A stretch of DNA of 64,000 nt from Paenibacillus xylanexedens (GCF_017874615.1 NZ_JAGIKV010000012.1:62001-126000); one strand, 5' to 3'; positions 1 through 10,907 are shown, counted from the stretch's first letter. Made by a program: numbers and translations. Notes: generated by a model from the letters alone, not told the origin.

Positions 1-14
1 ACCTCTACAAAAAG

Positions 15-3000
15 ATGTTACCCATCCTGTTATCGCTTTCTTTAGTAATCGGATGGTTTGCGGGATTTGGGGGAGCAAATTCAGCTCAAGCCGCATCGTT
101 ATCTGAGCCTGACATTCTGTTAGAACGTAATGCCAATTGGAAATACTTCGATCAAGGACAGAATCTGGAATCGCAATGGCGTGCTTCATATGATGATTCA
201 TCATGGGAATTCGGACTCGCACCGTTTGGCTACAAGGATAACGGCAATGGCATAAGCACTTCCTATTTTGGACCTCTCAAAACGGAAGTAAGCTATGGTG
301 AAGACAAAAAGTTAAAATACCGCACGACCTATTTAAGAACAAGCTTAACCGTCAACAAGGATGAGATTAATGGTTATGGACAAATTCTCGGCACATTTGG
401 CATTGATGATGGGGCAGTTATCTATGTAAATGGTGTTGAAGTACGTCGCTTTGGCATGCCTGAAGGCGAGATTCAGTACTCAACCAAAGCAACATCAAGT
501 CAAGACTTGCCTGTAATGTATGAGGACATAGATCTGACTGAGCCGCTGAAAGCCTACCTGCACGATGGCAACAACGAAATTGCGGTCGAAGTTCATCAAC
601 AAAGCGACAGCAGCTCAGATTTGTATTTTGACATGGAGCTTAAAGCATTGGCGGAAGCACCATCGCTGGATATCAGTAAAGTAACCGTTACCTTCTATGG
701 TGATGCTACAACGAGTAAAGGCTTTACTTGGTATACACCTCTTGCATCCACACAAAGCACTGTCCAAGTGGTACCAAACCAAGGATCGGCTGCTGACTTC
801 AGTCAGGCGCAAAGCTTCAACGGACGCTCATCCGTGGCTTCCAATTCCCCGGGAGAGATGGTGCATAAGGCCGAAGCAACAGAACTGACACCCGATACCT
901 CCTATTATTTTCGTGTTGGCGATCAAGATCTGGGCATATGGAGTGAGGTTGGCACATTCAAAACAGCTCCCACTAACGGAGCCTTTAGGTTTATTGACCT
1001 GACGGATACCCAAGCTAAAGAAGAGGATGAGGCTATTCTATCTGGCTCTACGCTCTCCAAAGCGTTGATCCAAGTTCCAGATGCTGCGTTTGTTGTTCAT
1101 AATGGTGATGTTGTAGAAAATGGAACGTCAGAGCAGGAATGGAACTGGTTGCTTGGTCACTCCCAATCCAGTCTGATGAACACGACCATTGCTCCATCCG
1201 CGGGCAATCATGAGAACAAGAATTATGCATTCTACGAGCACTTTAACCTGAAGCAGCCAGACAATGCTGCAACAGTAACAGGTGCATATTATTCTTATGA
1301 CTACAGCAAAGCTCATTTTATCGTATTGAACTCCAACGAAAATTCCTCGGAGTACGCCAACTTCTCCAACGAGCAAGTGGCATGGATGAAGCAGGATGTT
1401 GAAGAGGCAAAGGCTGCCGGAGCAGAGTGGATCATCGTCAACATCCATAAAGGGCCGTATACAACATCCAATCACGCCACAGACAGCGACATTATCGGCG
1501 CGAACGGTGTACGAAATAAAATTGCTCCGTTGATGAACGAACTGGGTATTGATTTGGTTCTTCAAGGGCATGACCATATCTATGCACGGACCAAGCCAAT
1601 AAAAAGCGATGGCACGGCTGAAGACGTGTCCAAAATTACGGAGACTCTGAACGGACAGAGTATCGAATACGCAGTGAAGCCAGATGGAACGATCTATATG
1701 ATTCCAGCTACCGCAGGGGCAAAAGTATATTTTAAGAACCAAAAGCCAGAATTAGGCGAAGCGTATTTCAGCTTGTTCGAACGTGCTGAAGAGAACCATG
1801 CAAGGCAGTATGGTGATACTACGAGTGCAGCCAGAGGACAGGTTCAGAATTTCGTGTCATTCACAATCGATGGCAGCAAGCTTACTGCTGTAACATATGA
1901 GATTGACCAACATACCAATAACGGTGAGCCATTCATTGTAGATCAATTCGGAATTCTCAAAGAAACAGATACAGTTCCCGTTCCGGAACAGATTAGCAAG
2001 ATAACGGTAACTTTCCATGGAGATCCGACCAAGGATAAAGGCTTTACATGGTATACATCGGATCAATTACTGCAAAGCGACCTTCAAGTCGTGGAGAAAA
2101 CAGAAGCAACACCTGACTTCAATCAAGCCAAGCTGTTTCAAGGACGTTCTGTACAGCCTGCCAATTCTCCAACGGAGCGGATGCACAAAGCAGAAGCGAC
2201 AGATCTGAAAGCAAATACGACCTATTTCTTCCGTGTAGGTGACGCTACCAAGCAAGTATGGAGTGCGACAGGTACGTTCCGTACAGCACCGGCAAAAGGC
2301 AAATTCACCTTCATTGATCTGGCGGATACACAAGCAAAAGAAGAAGATGAGGCTATTCTGTCCTCCGAGACGTTGGCCAAAGCACTGACTACTGTACCTG
2401 ATGCACAGTTCGTTGTGCATAACGGTGATATTGTTGATAAAGGTGTCAAAGAAGAACAGTGGAACTGGCTGCTCGGACACTCACAGGAAAGCCTGTTGAA
2501 TACAACCATTGTCCCGTCCTCAGGGAATCATGAGGACGAAAACTATGCATTCATCGATCATTTTAATGTACAGCCTGCAGTGAATTCCGCAACAGAAACA
2601 GGAGCTTATTATTCGTACGACTATAGCAATGCGCATTTTGTTGTATTGAATTCCAATGAGGATTCAACGGAGTATGACAACTTTTCTTTAGAGCAAGTCA
2701 AGTGGCTCAAGGAAGATGTTCAGGCTGCCAAGAAAAAGGGAGCAGAATGGGTCATCGTCAACATTCACAAAGGCCCATACACAACATCGAACCATGCAAC
2801 AGACTCTGACATTATGGGAGTGAATGGAGTGCGCTCCAAGATTGCTCCGATCATGGCGGAACTTGACATTGATTTTGTTCTTCAGGGGCATGACCATATC
2901 TATGCACGCTCAAAACCAATTGATCAGAAGGGGAACGCACGTCAACCAGAAATGATCACGGAAATGCAAAATGGACAGAAGTTGGAGTACTCTGTGAATC

Positions 3001-4043
3001 CCGATGGTACAATCTATCTGATTCCGGCAACAGCAGGTCCAAAAGTTTATTACAAAAATCAAAGCACAAGTCTGGGAGAGGCCTACTACAGTCTTTTTGA
3101 GCGCGCGGAAGAAAATCATGCGGCTCAATATGGACCGGACCCAAGTGACAACCGTCGTCCAATACGTAGTCAGGTCCAGAACTTTGTGGGTATTACGATA
3201 GATGGTAGCAAACTGACGGCGATAACGTATGAAATTGATCAGAATGTGAATGGGGCAACTCCGTTCATCATTGATCAGTTTGGTATTTTGAAGAAAACAG
3301 AGATAACGATTCCGGATCCTGGTACAACCAATCCGGGAACATCAAATCCCGGCTCAGGTAACGGGTCTAGCAGCGGGAATAACTCCTCAGGAAACGCTGG
3401 AGATACGGCAACCGATAACCGTCCAGACAACGGTACTGGTGATGGAAGTAATCCCGGGAATGAGACGGATACAGGATCAAACAACAATGGTAATAGTGAA
3501 AATACACCTCCAATGAAAGATACGGCTGGGCACTGGGCCAAGTCTGCCATTGATCGGGCGCTTGCAGCTGGATTCGTGAATGGATACGGCGACGATACAT
3601 TCCGTCCGAATCAGAAGGTTACACGTGCTGAATTCATCACGATGCTGGGTCGTGCATTTAATCTAAATAACATAAGCGACAATGTTCAGTATACGGATGA
3701 AAATAAGATTCCCTCTTGGTCTAAGCCTTACATTACAGCAGCTACATCCCTAGGCATTATCAATGGTTACGCAAATGGTTCTTTCGGCCCGAGCAAAACA
3801 TTAAACCGCTCCGAGATGGTCACCATGATCGTGCGTGCAGGCGGAATTCCTACGGATTCTAATACGAAACTAAACTTCAAAGATGCCAAGGATGTTCCGA
3901 CATGGGCAGTTTCGTATGTAGCTTCTGCTGTAGAAGCCGGATTGGTAGATGGTGTGGGCAGCAATCGTTTTGCACCGATGCAGACAGCTACGCGGGCGGA
4001 GGCGATCACACTTATTATCGGACTTTTGGATAAGGTAAAATGA
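15..4043 (+). CDS. SLH-anchored tandem metallophosphoesterase (purple acid phosphatase-like), 5' end probably outside window
   Basis: Predicted secreted, wall-bound phosphoesterase. A signal peptide ends near the AQAA at residues 24-27. A beta-rich, galactose-binding-like module (about 28-210) follows, then two copies of a fibronectin III-like domain plus calcineurin-type phosphoesterase domain (about 215-650 and 655-1090). Each catalytic copy has the metal-site motifs: DTQ (near 330 and 768), NGD, GNHE (near 397 and 837), and GHDHIYAR (near 516 and 957). A Gly/Ser/Asn-rich linker (about 1095-1165) leads to three SLH repeats (1166-1342), which bind pyruvylated wall polymer. The reading frame stays open to base 1 (Leu-Tyr-Lys-Lys precede the first Met) and there is no ribosome site before base 15, so the true start and the positively charged signal-peptide end are likely upstream of the window. 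The substrate cannot be told from sequence. Confidence 0.85.
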   Translation: MLPILLSLSLVIGWFAGFGGANSAQAASLSEPDILLERNANWKYFDQGQNLESQWRASYDDSSWEFGLAPFGYKDNGNGISTSYFGPLKTEVSYGEDKKLKYRTTYLRTSLTVNKDEINGYGQILGTFGIDDGAVIYVNGVEVRRFGMPEGEIQYSTKATSSQDLPVMYEDIDLTEPLKAYLHDGNNEIAVEVHQQSDSSSDLYFDMELKALAEAPSLDISKVTVTFYGDATTSKGFTWYTPLASTQSTVQVVPNQGSAADFSQAQSFNGRSSVASNSPGEMVHKAEATELTPDTSYYFRVGDQDLGIWSEVGTFKTAPTNGAFRFIDLTDTQAKEEDEAILSGSTLSKALIQVPDAAFVVHNGDVVENGTSEQEWNWLLGHSQSSLMNTTIAPSAGNHENKNYAFYEHFNLKQPDNAATVTGAYYSYDYSKAHFIVLNSNENSSEYANFSNEQVAWMKQDVEEAKAAGAEWIIVNIHKGPYTTSNHATDSDIIGANGVRNKIAPLMNELGIDLVLQGHDHIYARTKPIKSDGTAEDVSKITETLNGQSIEYAVKPDGTIYMIPATAGAKVYFKNQKPELGEAYFSLFERAEENHARQYGDTTSAARGQVQNFVSFTIDGSKLTAVTYEIDQHTNNGEPFIVDQFGILKETDTVPVPEQISKITVTFHGDPTKDKGFTWYTSDQLLQSDLQVVEKTEATPDFNQAKLFQGRSVQPANSPTERMHKAEATDLKANTTYFFRVGDATKQVWSATGTFRTAPAKGKFTFIDLADTQAKEEDEAILSSETLAKALTTVPDAQFVVHNGDIVDKGVKEEQWNWLLGHSQESLLNTTIVPSSGNHEDENYAFIDHFNVQPAVNSATETGAYYSYDYSNAHFVVLNSNEDSTEYDNFSLEQVKWLKEDVQAAKKKGAEWVIVNIHKGPYTTSNHATDSDIMGVNGVRSKIAPIMAELDIDFVLQGHDHIYARSKPIDQKGNARQPEMITEMQNGQKLEYSVNPDGTIYLIPATAGPKVYYKNQSTSLGEAYYSLFERAEENHAAQYGPDPSDNRRPIRSQVQNFVGITIDGSKLTAITYEIDQNVNGATPFIIDQFGILKKTEITIPDPGTTNPGTSNPGSGNGSSSGNNSSGNAGDTATDNRPDNGTGDGSNPGNETDTGSNNNGNSENTPPMKDTAGHWAKSAIDRALAAGFVNGYGDDTFRPNQKVTRAEFITMLGRAFNLNNISDNVQYTDENKIPSWSKPYITAATSLGIINGYANGSFGPSKTLNRSEMVTMIVRAGGIPTDSNTKLNFKDAKDVPTWAVSYVASAVEAGLVDGVGSNRFAPMQTATRAEAITLIIGLLDKVK

Positions 4044-4068
4044 AATGACTTAGTGAAAATAATACAAG

Positions 4069-4112
4069 AGAAACCAATGGGAGACTTATCTTCTCTCATT
4101 GGTTTCTTTTTG
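4069..4112 (+). terminator. Rho-independent terminator after the phosphoesterase gene
   Basis: AGAAACCAATG (4069-4079) pairs perfectly with CATTGGTTTCT (4097-4107), with extra GAGA/TCTC pairing inside, followed by a run of T. Confidence 0.85.
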
Positions 4113-4263
4113 TGTGCAAATGTAACAGTAATTATTCCTTCAATAAATGGTATACTGATCCCATTGTCTTTAGTTATGCTTGATTAAAAATGTATAGTTG
4201 ATTGATGCTAGAGGACTTATTCAATTCGCAAACTAATATTTTCTTTAGATGAGGATGTAGGTT

Positions 4264-5226
4264 ATGCCAAAGAACGATAATATGTTAGCCATTCTATGGA
4301 TGCTGAATTCAGACACCAAAGTAACTGCAAAACAGATGTCCGAAAAGTTAGAGATCAATATAAGGACCGTATATCGATATATTGATGCATTATGCGCCAG
4401 TGGAGTACCGATCATTTCCGATACAGGTCACAACGGCGGGTATAGCTTGCTGAATCAGCATATCAAAGCACCTCTGTTATTTGATATTGATGAAAAAAAG
4501 GCACTTCTCCAAGCTGCTGTGTTTGCAAGAGAAGCTGGATACCCTTTGAGTGAGGCATTGGACAATGCAACATCCAAATTGAAAATGTATACAAATCAGG
4601 ATCAGGAAAACACACTTCGCCGTCATTTAGCCGGGTTTAACGTTATCAATCGCATGGGAGATCCATCCGTTCAGCCGATCTTGGCGGAATTGGAGCAAGC
4701 CGTGGCTAATGATTGCTCTGTCGAAATTGATTATCGCAGAAGCCGTGATGAACAACCCAAGAATAGAGTAATAGACCCGTATGGAATGGTTTACTGGAAT
4801 AATAAATGGTATACCATTGCGTTTTGCCACTTGAGGAATGAATTCCGCAGTTTTCGAGCAGATCGTATTCTGCGAATCAAGCTTACTCCGCTCCGCTTTA
4901 AGCGTTCGGAAGCCTTTTCAGCCCGTGAATTTTTTCTGCAAAATTTGTTACCTGATGTAGGGGGCAAAGAGGGGTTAATTTCCTTGGTTATCGAAGGCCG
5001 ATCAGAGGCATTGGATGACTTGGGGCTGCATTGGTTTATGGGACATTATCTGAAAGAGCGGACTTCTAATCAAGCCATCTTTTTATTTGATGAAAAATCA
5101 ATTGATACATACGTCCCCTATTTTCTCCTATCCTATGGGAAGTCCATTCAAGTCATCGAACCACAGCGTTTGAAGGACAGACTTGTTGCTGTTGTATCCG
5201 AGTTAATGGAATACTATCAACTTTAA
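4264..5226 (+). CDS. YafY-type transcriptional regulator with HTH and WYL domains
   Basis: DNA-binding regulator of the DeoR-like HTH_11 plus WYL class. Residues 5-60 form a winged helix (KQMSEKLEINIRTVYRYI), and NGGYSLL is typical of the wing. From about 140 to 215 lies the WYL domain, with NKWYTIAFC as its signature, thought to bind a small ligand or nucleic acid. The 320-residue length is normal for the family. GAGGATG lies upstream of the ATG. It is transcribed alone and is followed by its own terminator. The VOC gene 85 bp downstream could be a target (inference). Confidence 0.85.
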   Translation: MPKNDNMLAILWMLNSDTKVTAKQMSEKLEINIRTVYRYIDALCASGVPIISDTGHNGGYSLLNQHIKAPLLFDIDEKKALLQAAVFAREAGYPLSEALDNATSKLKMYTNQDQENTLRRHLAGFNVINRMGDPSVQPILAELEQAVANDCSVEIDYRRSRDEQPKNRVIDPYGMVYWNNKWYTIAFCHLRNEFRSFRADRILRIKLTPLRFKRSEAFSAREFFLQNLLPDVGGKEGLISLVIEGRSEALDDLGLHWFMGHYLKERTSNQAIFLFDEKSIDTYVPYFLLSYGKSIQVIEPQRLKDRLVAVVSELMEYYQL

Positions 5227-5263
5227 CAACTTCCCTGACAGTAGATGTCAGTGAAGTTGTTTT
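5225..5263 (+). terminator. Rho-independent terminator after WYL regulator
   Basis: AACAACTTC with TGACA (5225-5240) pairs with TGTCA and GAAGTTGTT, followed by TTTT. It overlaps the stop codon of the regulator. Confidence 0.8.
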
Positions 5264-5311
5264 ATAATGATGACAATCTCGGATTACTGAAAAGGAAGGC
5301 GGAGTAGACAT

Positions 5312-5827
5312 ATGAGTGAACAGACAGAAAACAAGGCAGTATCAGGAAAATATACAAAGAAGGGTACACCTAACGGCGTTACATCGATTACCCCATTTAT
5401 AACAGTGAAAGACCCTTCTGAAGCAATAGAGTTCTACAAAGTTGTTTTCAATGCAAGGGTGAAGGATATCACTGAGCATCCAGATGGAAATGGTAATACG
5501 ATTATTGTTCATGCCGAATTAGATTTTGGAAATGGTTTTTTACAGCTGGGGGCTGCAAACCCGGCATATCAATTGGCTTTGCCCCCAGATCAAGATCATG
5601 CATGTTATTCTTTGGGGATTTATGTCATTAATGTGGATGAAACCATTGCAACCGCCGTATCCCGAGGGGCGAAAGTAAGAGAAGAGATTATTAACTTTGC
5701 GTCTGGTGATCGATTCGGAAGTATACTAGACCCTTTTGGCGTACGCTGGTCTATTCTTACCCGGATTGAAGATTTATCGGAAGAAGAAAGTAGTCGAAGA
5801 GTCGCTGAGTGGGCCAAAAGCTATTAA
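5312..5827 (+). CDS. VOC-family (glyoxalase/PhnB-like) protein
   Basis: A vicinal-oxygen-chelate fold protein of 171 residues. Residues about 24-150 cover two beta-alpha-beta-beta-beta units: the start SITPFITVKDPSEAIEFYK and the end DPFGVRWSI are the usual edges of PhnB-like proteins. These proteins bind a metal or small molecule and include glyoxalases, bleomycin-binding proteins and enzymes of unknown substrate. Nothing here fixes the reaction. GGAAGGCGGAG precedes the ATG. It stands alone between the regulator's terminator and a convergent acetyltransferase gene. Confidence 0.8.
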   Translation: MSEQTENKAVSGKYTKKGTPNGVTSITPFITVKDPSEAIEFYKVVFNARVKDITEHPDGNGNTIIVHAELDFGNGFLQLGAANPAYQLALPPDQDHACYSLGIYVINVDETIATAVSRGAKVREEIINFASGDRFGSILDPFGVRWSILTRIEDLSEEESSRRVAEWAKSY

Positions 5828-5855
5828 CGTGGACACAAGATCCGCTTGGCCTCCT

Positions 5856-6485
5856 TTATTCTGATTGGATTGATGAATGGGTGCTCGCTAAGCATTTTTG
5901 CATAAATATCACTTTTTTGAAGCCTGCCTTGGCAGTAAACGGGCCCGATTCCAGTTCTTTTTTAAGCATATAACCGAACCGCTCATATAATTTTTGTGCT
6001 GAAGGATTTGTATCAACGACCTCTAGATTGATTTTAGTGATTTGCTTATTTCTTGCGACTTGTTCCAACTTACTTAATAGCAATTTACCTATGCCATGAC
6101 CACGTGCTTCTTCAGATACGGCAATAGGGTCAATATGCAATACATGTTCGTGATACAAATGAAATTTCAAATAAAACGCATAAAATAAAAATCGCCAAGT
6201 CGCTACCACTGGGGAGTACACGTTCCGAAAAGCTGCATAATTGGCAGGTGTGAACGCTTTTTTTCCTATATTGTAACCGAGAAATCCAACTACTTCTTCA
6301 TTTCTTAATGCGTAAATGCCCTGTTCAAATTGAATAGACTGAGCTAATAGTTCTACTGCTTGTTTTTTCGTTTTTGCATAAAACCAAAGATGTGTTACTT
6401 TCAATGGAAAAGCTTTGTAAAATAAATGAGCAACTTGTTCTTGTTGTTGTGCATTAAGCTGCTGTGTGATTTGAATTTGGTTCAT
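5856..6485 (-). CDS. GNAT-family N-acetyltransferase
   Basis: A 209-residue protein with the Gcn5-related acetyltransferase fold. The acetyl-CoA site is seen in VSEEARGHGIGKLLLSKLE (about residues 122-140), the R/Q-x-x-G-x-G/A pattern, followed by INLEVVDTNPSAQKLYERFGY, the usual strand 5/helix 4 of the fold. It transfers an acetyl group from acetyl-CoA to an amine. The acceptor is unknown. GGGGAG lies 8 bases before the ATG. It converges on the VOC gene and is transcribed away from the AraC gene at 6669. Confidence 0.85.
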   Translation of the reverse strand: MNQIQITQQLNAQQQEQVAHLFYKAFPLKVTHLWFYAKTKKQAVELLAQSIQFEQGIYALRNEEVVGFLGYNIGKKAFTPANYAAFRNVYSPVVATWRFLFYAFYLKFHLYHEHVLHIDPIAVSEEARGHGIGKLLLSKLEQVARNKQITKINLEVVDTNPSAQKLYERFGYMLKKELESGPFTAKAGFKKVIFMQKCLASTHSSIQSE

Positions 6486-6668
6486 TCATATCTCCCCAAT
6501 CCTTCATTTAAGACTTTGTTGATGTTCTATCATTTATTTTCCTAAAATGCAGAAGCGTGAACAATTCACATTTCTTTGAGTTGTGGGTACATTTCTTAGA
6601 TTTCTTCGTATGTTGCTCGGATGTTGCTTGCCACTCGTTGGATTGGAGTGGAAGGAGGAGATCACAAG

Positions 6669-7886
6669 ATGAGTGGTAGGGGTTATTTCACCGACAGTTC
6701 TCCCATGAACGTACAGTTTCTAAAGTTCAAAGATGAACCGTTTCGATGGCATAACTCCATTGAAGTGGTGATTATATTGGAAGGAAGCATTCATGTTGCC
6801 ATTGCAGATGAGCAACGAACATTAGGTGCTGGTACAATAGAAATTTTCAATATCAATCAAGTTCACCGTCTATGGCAAACCGATGAAAGCAATGTCGTCC
6901 TCCAAATAAATATCGATGCTGAATTTGCAAAGGAATATTACCCTGATTTATCCTATGTATGGTTTGCGCATGAATTTAGCCCTGGAGCATATCTAGGTTT
7001 AGAACGAGCAGAAGGAATCATTGAGGCCATATGCACGTTAATAACTCCAATTGTAACTAAGAGCGAGATGCCATTTTTAACGTTAAAGAATACAGTCGAA
7101 CAGTTGTTGGACCTGCTTATTATGAATTTTGATGCGAAAAGAATGTTCGAAGGGAACCCAACCAAGCTGCAACGAATAGGAAGAATATATGATTACTTAT
7201 TCAATAACAGGGGGTTTATTAACAAGGCATCTTTGAATGATATCGCCAAGCACACAGAGGAATATTTAAATTTGGATTATTTATCATCACAATTCAAGTT
7301 ATTAATAGGAGATACGCTGCAAAACTTGCTTCATTACTTGCGCATTGAGCACGCAATCAAACAATTATTGACGACAGATCGAAGTCTGGTAGAAATATCA
7401 ATTGAGAGTGGTTTTTCTTCACCCAGATATTTTTATCAACGATTTAATAAGATTTTCCCGGAAGGACCGAAAGCATTTCGTGAACAACATAAAAAGAAAC
7501 AGAAGATGAAAGATCACTGTAGGGAAATCATCGATCCAGCATTAGTTTTTGCAAGACATCGTAGATTATTTGAAATTCCTGAGACGGTAAACAGCGAACT
7601 GAATAAATGGATTCACATCGATATATCTGGACATGATGAACAAAATTCAACCTCTCCATATTTGATCAAGCTATCTGAATTAGTAAAAGGCGATTCACAT
7701 GCGTATCTTAAGAAGATCCTTCAGGAAAATAACGTGAGACCCAACAACATTTTTCGATTTGAAGAAACGTTGGATACTGCAAACCGTGACGATTTTCAAG
7801 TTTTGACATGGCTGCTCAACCAATTCAGGGAAAACGATATCTTGCCTGTATTTATCGTCAGGACGAGTAGTAACGCTATTCCATAA
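6669..7886 (+). CDS. AraC-family transcriptional regulator with N-terminal cupin and unassigned C-terminal domain
   Basis: The start is set at 6669 because AAGGAGGAG (6652-6660) lies 8 bases before this ATG; an in-frame ATG at 6621 has no such site. N-terminal residues about 10-95 look like a sugar-sensing cupin (RWHNSIEVVIILEGSIHVAI). The two AraC helix-turn-helix motifs lie at about 180-285, ending with SIESGFSSPRYFYQRFNKIF. A further 110 residues follow that I do not recognise. Some AraC proteins of this order carry a C-terminal GH39-like barrel, and this tail may be a remnant of one (inference). No clear target lies next to it. Confidence 0.75.
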   Translation: MSGRGYFTDSSPMNVQFLKFKDEPFRWHNSIEVVIILEGSIHVAIADEQRTLGAGTIEIFNINQVHRLWQTDESNVVLQINIDAEFAKEYYPDLSYVWFAHEFSPGAYLGLERAEGIIEAICTLITPIVTKSEMPFLTLKNTVEQLLDLLIMNFDAKRMFEGNPTKLQRIGRIYDYLFNNRGFINKASLNDIAKHTEEYLNLDYLSSQFKLLIGDTLQNLLHYLRIEHAIKQLLTTDRSLVEISIESGFSSPRYFYQRFNKIFPEGPKAFREQHKKKQKMKDHCREIIDPALVFARHRRLFEIPETVNSELNKWIHIDISGHDEQNSTSPYLIKLSELVKGDSHAYLKKILQENNVRPNNIFRFEETLDTANRDDFQVLTWLLNQFRENDILPVFIVRTSSNAIP

Positions 7887-8070
7887 CAGATAACCACCAT
7901 ACAAGGACTACTTCAAAACTATACCCTCACTTATGGCGCAGAATATATGAAGGGATGGAGAATTGAACTTCAATAATACGAAGGAACAAGAGAACAACCA
8001 CACTCATAATGTTGATAAAAAAGTTGCGAAGCTTTGCTGCTTTGGATATGATTATCTAATGTTCGATTAA

Positions 8071-8859
<789 letters not shown>

Positions 8860-8873
8860 GGTGTTCAAACTGA

Positions 8874-8901
8874 AAGTCGCTAAATTTAGCGACTTTTTTT
8901 G
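8874..8901 (+). terminator. Rho-independent terminator after methionine aminopeptidase
   Basis: AAGTCGCTAAATTTAGCGACTT is a near-perfect palindrome followed by T6. Confidence 0.85.
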
Positions 8902-9029
8902 TTTTTGTTTTATTGGCACGTCAAAGCAAATCATAATATAAACGTTCACTTATTAATTTATGTTGAAATTATGGAAGGATTTAACGTATATTTAGATCTG
9001 ATCTTTATGTTATAGACAGAGGTGATTGA

Positions 9030-10268
9030 TTGAGCACATCAAAAAAGCGCGTTCAAGTCATTGATGGACTGCGCGGATTCAGTCTGGCCGGCATTGTGCT
9101 GGCGAATATGCTGGCTTTTCAATACGGAATGTATGGCCAGAGTAAACCCCAACTGTTCGGGATCGGCGGAGCAGATCAGGCTTTCCTCTCGTTCCTGCTG
9201 ATCACTGTGGTAGGCAGTTTTATGCCGATTTTTGCATTTATGTTTGGCTTCGGAATGGTTAAGCTCTCGGAAAGCCTAAAATCACGAGATTTACGACCAA
9301 AGTGTCATCTGGCACGCCGTTTTCTACTACTGTTTGGAATCGGATTACTGCACATCATCTATCTGTGGGAAGGGGATATCCTGACATTTTATGGTGTACT
9401 CGGTTTCTTCTTGCTCATGTTCCTTAATCGGAAGCCCAAAACGCTGCTCATATGGGCGGTACTGCTACTCATGGGAGCGGGCATACTTGGTCTCCCGGCA
9501 TCTAATCCGATGAATCCGCTGGCGATTGAGTCCATTCATATGGAGAACTACATCATTCAAAGTCAGCATGTATACGGCAACGACACATACGCGGAAATCA
9601 GGAATTTCAGTAATAACGGCGATCCATTCGGCGGGGATTTGGAGCTGTCATTTGCCCTGATAGCCCTGATGTTAGCACCACTCATGACGGTGCCGATGTT
9701 CCTGCTCGGCATGCACGCTGCCAGAATTGGCACGTTTAGCGATCCCCAAACGATGCGAGCTATATATCTTCGCCGGGCATCGTTATTGATTCCAGTAGGT
9801 TTGATACTCAAAGCATACGGTGTATTGGCGCCACAATTGGGTGCGAAAGGTTGGCTCGGTATCGGAATCGGGGGGACGCTTGGAGGAACGTTGCTTGCAC
9901 TGGGATACATATACGTATTTGCGCTGTTGTATGCGGGAAACCGCCGTTCCAGCCTGTTGGGCAGGTTCGAGGCGGTTGGCCGTCTCTCGTTGACGAATTA
10001 TCTGATGCAGAGCGTAATCTGTACGACAATTTTCTATGGATATGGCCTGGGACTGTTTGGAAGTGTTGGCGTGTTTATCGGAGCAATTATTGCGCTTGCT
10101 GTGTACGGTATTCAATTGTGGCTCAGTCCGCTATATCTCAAGAAATTTAGCAATGGTCCTGTCGAGTACCTGCTGCGGATTTGGACATATCTGTCCTGGA
10201 AAGGGCAGCCAAGAAAGAAGAAAAGATCGAACTTAACTACGAATGAAAACGCACCTGGTGTCCAGTAA
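9030..10268 (+). CDS. DUF418-domain integral membrane protein (YeiB-like)
   Basis: A 412-residue polytopic membrane protein. The opening RVQVIDGLRGFSLAGIVLAN and the C-terminal GRLSLTNYLMQSVICTTIFY are hallmarks of the DUF418/YeiB family, related to acyltransferase-3-like membrane proteins. About ten hydrophobic segments can be seen. The function is unknown; transport or envelope modification has been suggested for relatives. The TTG start at 9030 is supported by AGAGGTG seven bases upstream. The base composition is richer in G+C than the flanking DinB gene at 10908. Confidence 0.85.
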   Translation: MSTSKKRVQVIDGLRGFSLAGIVLANMLAFQYGMYGQSKPQLFGIGGADQAFLSFLLITVVGSFMPIFAFMFGFGMVKLSESLKSRDLRPKCHLARRFLLLFGIGLLHIIYLWEGDILTFYGVLGFFLLMFLNRKPKTLLIWAVLLLMGAGILGLPASNPMNPLAIESIHMENYIIQSQHVYGNDTYAEIRNFSNNGDPFGGDLELSFALIALMLAPLMTVPMFLLGMHAARIGTFSDPQTMRAIYLRRASLLIPVGLILKAYGVLAPQLGAKGWLGIGIGGTLGGTLLALGYIYVFALLYAGNRRSSLLGRFEAVGRLSLTNYLMQSVICTTIFYGYGLGLFGSVGVFIGAIIALAVYGIQLWLSPLYLKKFSNGPVEYLLRIWTYLSWKGQPRKKKRSNLTTNENAPGVQ

Positions 10269-10292
10269 GCATAAAGTGTTATCGTGAAACGC

Positions 10293-10334
10293 AAAAAGAA
10301 GCTCGTTCTGATAAAGAAAGGGCTTCTTTTTTTG
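10293..10334 (+). terminator. Rho-independent terminator after DUF418 gene
   Basis: AAAAAGAAGCTC pairs with GGGCTTCTTTTTTT around a short loop, ending in T7. Confidence 0.75.
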
Positions 10335-10341
10335 TAAGATA

Positions 10342-10694
10342 CTAATTTGTAACAGATAAGATACGCCAGTCGGATCCTTCCTTTTTCATAAAGTACAGCT
10401 TATCTGTTTCGTCTGCTACTAAGGGGAATCACTGAAATATACATTTTGTTGCTTCACAAAAACCTCAATAATACCATCTGGAAGCAAGTTAAACCACGGA
10501 TCATCGATGTAGTGAAACTTGTTAATTCCCGCTTCCTTAAGGGCAGCTGTGATTTCTTCTTTACTCGAATAGGTGACAAGATGCGGTTCAGGTAACTCCT
10601 GGCTTGAAGTATTAGATAAGGGCTTCAAGTCCGAAATTAAAGTACTGCCAGTATAGGAACTTCCAATTGTAATAAGTATATCAAAATGTATATT
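10342..10694 (-). pseudogene. Frameshifted, 5'-truncated gene of unknown function
   Basis: On the minus strand a coding-looking frame runs from about 10694 to a stop at 10419 (the segment LPDGIIEVFVKQQNVYFSDSP ends it). The next frame continues at once with LVADETDKLYFMKKEGSDWR and stops at 10342. Adding one base in the C4 run at 10423-10426 would join the two into a single chain. The upstream part has no ATG before a stop at 10695-10697, only a TTG at 10628. I read it as a decayed gene for a small protein, perhaps a former lipoprotein, of no known family. Confidence 0.5.
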
Positions 10695-10907
10695 TTAGAT
10701 AATAAGAGTCTCAAATAGCTCGAAGTTCTGTATACAAAAATAAATTCGGTACTTATTTTATTAATGGGGACGGACAGTTAAGTTTAGCCGATACAGATGT
10801 TTTTTTGTACGCATTTTTCGACAAGAACATATGTTTGTTTTTTCCTTTTCTTTTAAGTAAATATTTTGTATGATACAAGAGACGTGAATGGTAGAGGAGG
10901 AGTTTGG

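Noticed and set aside
1128..1742. 204-codon frame on the minus strand inside the phosphoesterase gene
   Set aside because: It is the shadow of a well-supported gene, is rich in Cys/His/Trp with no known motif, and has no ribosome site.
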